Source: Thalassotalea psychrophila
GTDB lineage: Bacteria > Pseudomonadota > Gammaproteobacteria > Enterobacterales > Alteromonadaceae
Direction of reading: 5' to 3'
Length of the DNA: 64,000 nt
Assembly: GCF_031583595.1 (NCBI RefSeq)
Contig: NZ_CP134145.1
Coordinates: forward strand, 4,154,001-4,218,000
The position numbers and the translations under genes are program-made. Numbering within the stretch: the stretch's first letter is position 1; every line of letters begins with the position of its first letter. A model generated the notes under the pieces. That model did not search any database. It saw only the letters and a list, made by a program, of their open reading frames with translations, and was not told where the DNA came from. Shown here in pieces: positions 58,838 to 64,000 of the stretch.

Positions 58838-58882
58838 GAACTAGGAACTAGGAACTAGGAACTAGGAACTAGGAACTAGGAA
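58834..58882. repeat. heptanucleotide microsatellite (CTAGGAA)7 starting at the rsd stop codon
   Basis: Seven perfect units. The rsd stop TAG (58835-58837) is inside unit one, so the array runs directly from the gene end; changes in copy number leave the protein unchanged. Confidence 0.95.
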
Positions 58883-58907
58883 CTATTAAGTATCGACAAG
58901 TTTATAT

Positions 58908-58936
58908 AAAAAAACGAGGCTAATGCCTCGTTTTTT
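58908..58936 (-). terminator. rho-independent terminator of fkpA (possibly bidirectional)
   Basis: AAAAAACGAGGC, loop TAAT, GCCTCGTTTTTT between the converging rsd and fkpA genes; symmetric A/T tracts allow use by both. Confidence 0.82.
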
Positions 58937-59007
58937 CTGCAATACATGCTAGATACTGAAACGAGAATCATCCATGATAGTTCAGCATAAATACATCCTG
59001 TATTTAA

Positions 59008-59766
59008 TTAGTGAGCAGCAGCTTCTTCAGTAGCTGGCGCTGCAGGAGTAACGATATCTATTAATTCAACTTCAAATACTAGTGTCGCGTTGCCTGGGAT
59101 TGGGCCAGTACCGTTAGGTCCATATGCAAGCTCTGAAGGGATAACAAACTTGTACTTAGAACCAACGTTCATTAATTGAACACCTTCAGTCCAACCTTTA
59201 ATTACACGGTTTAATGGGAACTCAATCGGCTCGCCACGATCAACTGAACTATCAAATGTAGTACCGTCAATTAATTTACCTGTGTAATGAACTTTTACAG
59301 TATCAGTTGCAGCTGGTTTTGCACCTTCAGCAGCAGTGATCACTTGGTATTGTAAACCAGACTCTGTAGTTTGAACGCCTTCAACTTTAGCATTTTCAGC
59401 TAAAAAGTTTTTGCCCGCGTCTAAACTTTTTTCGTTATCAATTGTTGCTTGGGCTTGTTTTTTCTCATTCACTTTTTGGTCTAAAGCCATTAGAAGCTGT
59501 TGAATTTCTTCTTGCTCTAATTGTGCACTACCATTTAAGCTTTCAGTAAAACCAGCCATTAATAATTCTTTATCTAAAACAACACCAAACTTTTCTTGTT
59601 CAGTTAAGTTGTTATTCATGTAACTACCAATCGAAGCACCTAAAGCATAAGATTGTTTTTGATCTTCAGTTTCAAGTACAGCAGCTTTTTTCTCTGCTTC
59701 TTGGTTACAGCCCATTAATGCGATTACAGCAACTGCTACCAAAGTTGGTTTAACGATAAATTTCAT
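59008..59766 (-). CDS. fkpA: FKBP-type peptidyl-prolyl isomerase, lipoprotein
   Basis: Periplasmic folding helper. I start it at MKFIVKP (59766), which has GGAG 7 bp upstream; the longer reading to 59778 adds four residues. A lipobox ALMGC precedes an N-terminal helical dimerisation region (QSYALGASIGSYM) and the FKBP domain with VHYTGKLIDGTTFDSS, GEPIEFPLNRVIKGW and PSELAYG. The lipobox suggests a membrane anchor, unlike soluble E. coli FkpA. Confidence 0.9.
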   Translation of the reverse strand: MKFIVKPTLVAVAVIALMGCNQEAEKKAAVLETEDQKQSYALGASIGSYMNNNLTEQEKFGVVLDKELLMAGFTESLNGSAQLEQEEIQQLLMALDQKVNEKKQAQATIDNEKSLDAGKNFLAENAKVEGVQTTESGLQYQVITAAEGAKPAATDTVKVHYTGKLIDGTTFDSSVDRGEPIEFPLNRVIKGWTEGVQLMNVGSKYKFVIPSELAYGPNGTGPIPGNATLVFEVELIDIVTPAAPATEEAAAH

Positions 59767-60033
59767 TTTTTTCTCCAAAAAATAAGTACCACATAAAAGG
59801 AGAAAACCCCTATTACATTAAATTTTAATAATTAAAAAGACACCATATATTAGCGGCAAATAAGATAAAAACCTAGCCCCTAAAATGTACAATAGTCTCA
59901 AAAAATAGACTTAATTAATGATATGGAGGTATTTTTTACCATTTAAAGGGGATAATTTGATCTATTTGGTAATTAAACTTTAACGCAATGGATTATTTAG
60001 CGATAATGCCGACAGATATATTAAGGCATTATT

Positions 60034-60267
60034 ATGACTATAGAGCTACAACAAATAGCAACATTATTAGAGCGTGTTGACAACTTAGAAGCAAAAATTG
60101 CATTTCAAGACGACTTGATTGAGCAACTTAACAATGAAATTACCGTTCATCATGAACTACTTACTGGTGTAAATGAGCAACTAAGGCTTATCGGTCAACG
60201 AGTTAAAGATATGAATACTCCTGAGGTAGGCCGGGTAGAAGATGAAACTCCTCCACCCCATTATTAA
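60034..60267 (+). CDS. slyX: SlyX family protein
   Basis: 77 residues, mostly a coiled coil (LLERVDNLEAKIAFQDDLIE), with the conserved C-terminal ending PPPHY. Function unknown. The order fkpA-slyX-yheV-yheS follows other gammaproteobacteria. Confidence 0.9.
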   Translation: MTIELQQIATLLERVDNLEAKIAFQDDLIEQLNNEITVHHELLTGVNEQLRLIGQRVKDMNTPEVGRVEDETPPPHY

Positions 60268-60278
60268 GGAGGTTATGC

Positions 60279-60470
60279 TTACGGCTTGAAAACGCCTATC
60301 ACCTGTTCTTCGCTGCGAACCTCAGGTTCAACTTGTTCTTCAGGTTGGGTCATTTCCATATTACAGCTAACGCAGGTAACTTTTTCAACACCGTGTTCTT
60401 TGGTTAACGCTAAGGTATCCATAGCATTACATTTTGGGCAGGTTGCACCAGCAATAAATCGTTTTTTCAT
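60279..60470 (-). CDS. yheV: YheV-type zinc-ribbon protein
   Basis: 63 residues with two cysteine pairs: CPKC at 11-14 and CVSC at 33-36, around KKRFIAGA at the start. Probably a small zinc ribbon; the acidic tail is variable. Function unknown. It is convergent with slyX. Confidence 0.87.
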   Translation of the reverse strand: MKKRFIAGATCPKCNAMDTLALTKEHGVEKVTCVSCNMEMTQPEEQVEPEVRSEEQVIGVFKP

Positions 60471-60545
60471 AAAATTAATTAACAGCTAAACTAAAGTAGC
60501 CATTTTACCTTTAAAATAACTTTAAATATAGCGAAGGATACTAAC

Positions 60546-62447
60546 TTGATTCTGGCATCAGAACTTGGTTTCGACCGAGGTTTAAAAACTTTAATAAAAT
60601 CATCAAGCTTTACCATTCATCCGGGTCATAAAGTTGGCCTTGTTGGTGCTAATGGCTGTGGTAAATCTTCGCTATTTGCAGCATTTCTAGGCCAGTTATC
60701 AATAGATAGTGGTATTTTAGATATGCCAAAATCCTGGAAAATCGCCACAGTTAAACAAGAAACGCCTTCATTAAACTGTAGTGCTTTAGATTATGTAATG
60801 GATGGTGATATTGAATATCGTCAACTTGAAGTTCAATTGGAACAAGCCAGAAGTGATGATGACGGTAGCCAAGAAGCATACCTATTAAACAAAATTGATG
60901 TGATAAACGGCTATAGTTTACCGGCAAGAGCCAGTGAATTGCTACACGGCTTAGGTTTTATGCAAGAACAGCTTAATAATAGTGTTAGCAGTTTTTCTGG
61001 TGGTTGGCGTATGCGCTTAAACTTAGCGCAAGCACTAATAAGTAGAGCAGATTTACTATTACTTGATGAACCAACTAACCATTTAGATTTAGATGCTGTT
61101 TTATGGCTGCAACGTTGGTTAAAACGCTTTGATGGTACCCTTGTGCTCATTTCTCATGATCGAGACTTTTTAGATGATGTTATTGGCCAGATCCTACATA
61201 TCGAACATCAAAAAGCAAAATTATACTCAGGTAATTACAGTAGCTTTGAACGTCAAAGAGCCGAGCAACTTGCGCAACAAGACGCGATGTATCAGAAGCA
61301 ACAAAGAGAAGTAAAACATTTAACTTCATTTGTTGACCGCTTCAGGGCAAAAGCGACTAAAGCCAAACAAGCACAATCGAGATTAAAGCGTTTAGAGAAA
61401 TTACCTGACTTAATGCCTGCGCACGTAGACAGCCAATTTAGCTTCAGTTTTGATAATCCGGGTTATATGCCATATCCGCTATTATCGTTAGAACAAACAG
61501 ACTGTGGTTACTCTGAAGACGCAATTATACTTAAAGATGTGACTTTAAATTTAGTTCCTGGTAGCCGCATTGGATTATTAGGCCGAAACGGTGCAGGTAA
61601 ATCAACGCTAATTAAGTCGTTAGCAGGTGAGTTAAAATTACAAAATGGTACTCGTTTTTGTGCGCAAGAGTTAACGATTGGTTATTTCTCTCAACATCAA
61701 CTTGAACAATTGCGCATGGATGAAACCGCAATCAATCAAATCATGCTGGCGAAAACTGACTTTACAGAGCTTCAAGCTAGAAATTACTTAGGTCGTTTTG
61801 GTTTCAGTGGCGAGCAAGCTCTTAATGTAATTAACACCATGTCTGGTGGCGAAAAAGCTCGCTTGGTATTGGCGCTGATCGTATTAGAAAAGCCACAGCT
61901 ATTACTTCTTGATGAACCAACCAACCATTTAGATTTAGAAATGCGCCAAGCTATCGTACTAGCACTACAAGAGTTTGCTGGAGCCATCATATTAATTGCT
62001 CATGATCGCTACTTATTAGAATCATGTGTTGATGAATTCTACATTGTTGGTAACGGTAAAGTGGACAGCTTTGATGGTGATATTGATGACTACCAAAAGT
62101 GGCTTGATGATGATAAAAAATCTGCATTAGCACAAACAAAATCAACCAATGTAAACGTTGACAAAGTAGACAAAAAAGAGCAACGTCGCCAACAAGCAGA
62201 ACTTAGAAAGCAAGCAGCTCCGTTAAGAAAGCAAGCGGATAAACTTGAGAAACAAGTTGAAAAATGGCAACAAGAACTCGAACTAATTGAGCAAGAGTTG
62301 GCATTACCTGAAACTTACGAAGCAGAAAACAAAGCAAAATTAAATGAGTTAATGCTCAAGCAAGGAAAAATCAAACCACAACTTGAAGAAGCAGAAGAAC
62401 AGTGGATGGAACTTGAAGAGCAAATAGAAGAAATCGTTAACGGCTAA
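60546..62447 (+). CDS. yheS: ABC-F type ATPase YheS
   Basis: Soluble tandem ATPase of the ABC-F class, which acts on ribosomes. 633 residues: Walker A GANGCGKSS near 35 and GRNGAGKST near 345, signatures FSGGWRMRL and MSGGEKARL, Walker B LLLLDEPTNHLDL twice, and a Lys/Glu-rich C-terminal coiled coil (about 530-630). The start is a TTG: the N-terminus MILASELGFDRG aligns with E. coli MIVFSSLQIRRG, and AAGGA lies 8 bp upstream. Confidence 0.95.
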   Translation: MILASELGFDRGLKTLIKSSSFTIHPGHKVGLVGANGCGKSSLFAAFLGQLSIDSGILDMPKSWKIATVKQETPSLNCSALDYVMDGDIEYRQLEVQLEQARSDDDGSQEAYLLNKIDVINGYSLPARASELLHGLGFMQEQLNNSVSSFSGGWRMRLNLAQALISRADLLLLDEPTNHLDLDAVLWLQRWLKRFDGTLVLISHDRDFLDDVIGQILHIEHQKAKLYSGNYSSFERQRAEQLAQQDAMYQKQQREVKHLTSFVDRFRAKATKAKQAQSRLKRLEKLPDLMPAHVDSQFSFSFDNPGYMPYPLLSLEQTDCGYSEDAIILKDVTLNLVPGSRIGLLGRNGAGKSTLIKSLAGELKLQNGTRFCAQELTIGYFSQHQLEQLRMDETAINQIMLAKTDFTELQARNYLGRFGFSGEQALNVINTMSGGEKARLVLALIVLEKPQLLLLDEPTNHLDLEMRQAIVLALQEFAGAIILIAHDRYLLESCVDEFYIVGNGKVDSFDGDIDDYQKWLDDDKKSALAQTKSTNVNVDKVDKKEQRRQQAELRKQAAPLRKQADKLEKQVEKWQQELELIEQELALPETYEAENKAKLNELMLKQGKIKPQLEEAEEQWMELEEQIEEIVNG

Positions 62448-62452
62448 AAAAG

Positions 62453-62497
62453 TAGGGTCAGAGTCAGGTTATTAAAAATAACCTGACTCTGACCCTA
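62453..62497. repeat. REP-like hairpin with TAGGGTCAGAGTCAGG stem
   Basis: A perfect inverted repeat of about 20 bp around a 4-base loop (TAGGGTCAGAGTCAGGTTAT / inverse), 6 bp after the yheS stop. Same GGGTCAGAG tip as 31575-31621. It may also work as a terminator for the flanking converging genes. Confidence 0.72.
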
Positions 62498-62504
62498 GTA
62501 TTTC

Positions 62505-62888
62505 CTACAACACCGTACCATTGTCTAGAGTTTTAACTTGGTTTTTGGCTTGTTCAGTAATATTTTTTTGCGCAGTAAGCTGCTGAGTTCGCATACGTTC
62601 CATCGCTTGCTTTCGTTGTGCAAGCATCTGCTCTTTAGTTCTTGAAGATTTATTCAAACCACCACTTGATAAAGTTTTAGGTTTAGTACGTTGTGCTATC
62701 CGAGAAGCATGTTTTGGTTGTTTCGGCTGCTTTTGTGCCGCTAACAACTGTTCCGATAACTTTGCAACTTGCTGTTGTGCCTTAACATTTTCAGCTTCCA
62801 AGTTTGTAATCTCAGAATTTTCCATTGCAGTTGATACGCCATAGCCAATAACCAAACCTGCAGCTAATGATATTATTATTTTTTTCAT
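62505..62888 (-). CDS. small membrane-anchored coiled-coil protein of unknown function
   Basis: 127 residues: an N-terminal hydrophobic segment (MKKIIISLAAGLVIGYGVST) that is a signal anchor or signal peptide, a heptad-like coiled coil (about 25-52), a basic linker rich in Lys, Gln and Pro (KQPKQPKHASR), and a helical C-terminus (MLAQRKQAMERMRTQQ). No family recognised. It is preceded by the terminator of the LRR gene. Confidence 0.6.
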   Translation of the reverse strand: MKKIIISLAAGLVIGYGVSTAMENSEITNLEAENVKAQQQVAKLSEQLLAAQKQPKQPKHASRIAQRTKPKTLSSGGLNKSSRTKEQMLAQRKQAMERMRTQQLTAQKNITEQAKNQVKTLDNGTVL

Positions 62889-62903
62889 TATTCTTATTCC
62901 TAT

Positions 62904-62930
62904 AAAAAAGGGATATTGCTATCCCTTTTT
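62904..62930 (-). terminator. rho-independent terminator of the LRR gene
   Basis: Minus strand AAAAAGGGATA, loop GCAA, TATCCCTTTTTT, 18 bp after the LRR stop codon. Confidence 0.82.
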
Positions 62931-62947
62931 ATTAACTCAATACTATC

Positions 62948-64000
62948 TTATTGAGGAGTTCCGTCAACTTGTACACCTAACCCTTCTAAGGTGATTTTTT
63001 GGCCAGCATCAGTTAATGGTAAAGCATCAATATTCACATAATTCAAACGAGGTTGCCCTTCATCATTGGCAAATAAAACATCCTGAGCGTTACGTAAATC
63101 AATTAATGGTTGAATATCACTAACTAAAGTTGAATTAATACCAATATTGTCTAGATTCGTTAAGGTATCAATACCAGTTAAATCCGCAAGCTGTGTGTTA
63201 TCAATGCCTAAACCATAAATATTAGGTTGATGAGTAATGATAAGTTGCAAAAAGCTATTATCAAACTGACTGTTCCACGCTTGCCCAAATGAATTCAAAG
63301 ACAAACTAGTCATTAATGTTTCAAAATCGGCATAAGGCATCTCACCGTTTAAATATAAATCACGTAATGTTGGCATTTGTGTGAATACATTAAGCTCATT
63401 ACCCAGTTGCGCATAATCCATTCCGATCATGCGTAACGCTGCCACATTAGCTAATGGAGATATATCATAAACATTACTTCCCCATAGGTGAACAGCTTGT
63501 AGTTGCGTCATACCACCAAGAGGAGATAAATCAGTTAGGCTATCATTGTTCGAAATATCCAAGTCTTCTAAACGTGGAATATTAGCAATATTATCCATTT
63601 GCCCATCCTCCAACGTCATACCACTTAAGCCGACACTGGTTAAAGCAGGTAATTGAGTTAATGGAGCCAAATCAACTAAGCCATCATTGCCATTTAACGT
63701 TAACCCATTAAGATTAGTTAACTGATTGATATCAGAAATATCTGCAATAGCTAGGTTACTACAATCAAGCCAAGTTAAATCAACAACATTGGTTGCGCCA
63801 GAATCAGTAACACATTGACCTAATTGACCATCATTAAATACCAAAGTATCTATAGCAACTGTTTGTTGAACAGCTCCATCAACAAAAATATTACCTGGTA
63901 AATTATTCACCTGTTCAGGATCTGTTAAAGGCAGATTGCTCACACCGACATAAGTCAGTTCTGGGTTATTCACCAATGAGCTAATATCAGCAACTAAGGT
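62948..64000 (-). CDS. leucine-rich-repeat protein, C-terminal part (cut by window end)
   Basis: At least 350 residues and open at the window edge: eight more in-frame codons (TLVADISS) precede the first possible start at 63976, so the real start lies outside. It contains repeated units of about 22-25 residues such as LTNLNGLTLNGNDGLVDLAP and DISPLANVAALRMIGMD, an internalin-like LRR solenoid. Such proteins are usually exported and bind other proteins; no signal peptide can be seen because the start is missing. The partner is unknown. Confidence 0.75.
   Translation of the reverse strand, partial: TLVADISSLVNNPELTYVGVSNLPLTDPEQVNNLPGNIFVDGAVQQTVAIDTLVFNDGQLGQCVTDSGATNVVDLTWLDCSNLAIADISDINQLTNLNGLTLNGNDGLVDLAPLTQLPALTSVGLSGMTLEDGQMDNIANIPRLEDLDISNNDSLTDLSPLGGMTQLQAVHLWGSNVYDISPLANVAALRMIGMDYAQLGNELNVFTQMPTLRDLYLNGEMPYADFETLMTSLSLNSFGQAWNSQFDNSFLQLIITHQPNIYGLGIDNTQLADLTGIDTLTNLDNIGINSTLVSDIQPLIDLRNAQDVLFANDEGQPRLNYVNIDALPLTDAGQKITLEGLGVQVDGTPQ

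Overview
The window looks like a chromosome segment of a marine gammaproteobacterium of the order Alteromonadales, most likely a Colwelliaceae member (Colwellia/Thalassotalea-like). I infer this from the AT-rich base composition, the protein sequences (TrmA, FabR, YheS, SlyX, Rsd and EF-Tu are all of gammaproteobacterial type), the thrU-tyrU-glyT-thrT-tuf / secE-nusG / rplKAJL-rpoBC / rpsLG-fusA-tuf order, and a Shewanella-like Mtr-type cytochrome cluster. The genus is an inference from gene content, not a search result.

Layout. 1-7.3 kb: housekeeping genes (5' part of fadH, a YjiH-like membrane protein, trmA, fabR divergent from an acyl desaturase with a FabR-type operator between them, a periplasmic histidine phosphatase, a small lipoprotein, an MscS channel) and a 210-bp MITE-like repeat. 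7.3-11.6 kb: tandem repeats, a first tuf gene and a divergent second EF-G gene. 11.8-25.8 kb: one tight seven-gene minus-strand operon for extracellular electron transfer. It encodes, in transcription order, a giant lipoprotein carrying 15 single-heme modules, a tetraheme NapC-type membrane cytochrome, a nonaheme cytochrome fused to a further heme domain with a CX3CH site, a DmsE/MtrA-type decaheme cytochrome, an MtrB-type outer-membrane barrel and two OmcA/MtrC-type decaheme lipoproteins. About 59 heme sites are encoded. 26.2-31.4 kb: divergent plus-strand genes for a porin, an FMN-binding (flavinylated) periplasmic protein, a PepSY membrane protein, then feoA and feoB. FNR-type and Fur-type boxes lie upstream of the porin and upstream of feoA, so this block probably reduces ferric iron and imports ferrous iron when oxygen and iron are low.

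31.5-53 kb: the transcription/translation block on the minus strand: tuf2, fusA, rpsG, rpsL, rpoC, rpoB, rplL, rplJ, rplA, rplK, then an interruption (TauE/SafE transporter plus a second MITE copy), nusG, secE, tRNA-Trp, tuf3 and four tRNAs. All three tuf genes have related repeat-rich 3' flanks. tuf2 and tuf3 share an almost identical 290-bp downstream block containing a displaced copy of the tuf 3' end, which points to gene conversion. 53-64 kb: coaX-birA-murB, hemE, a candidate small RNA, a secreted S1/P1 nuclease, rsd, fkpA, slyX, yheV, yheS, a small coiled-coil protein and a leucine-rich-repeat protein cut by the window end.

The strongest candidate for something not well described is the 15-module poly-monoheme lipoprotein at the head of the Mtr-like operon, together with the nearby flavin/PepSY/Feo iron-reduction block. 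Intergenic DNA is rich in repeats: heptanucleotide microsatellites in three motifs, palindromic hairpins, MITEs and 116-bp tandem units.
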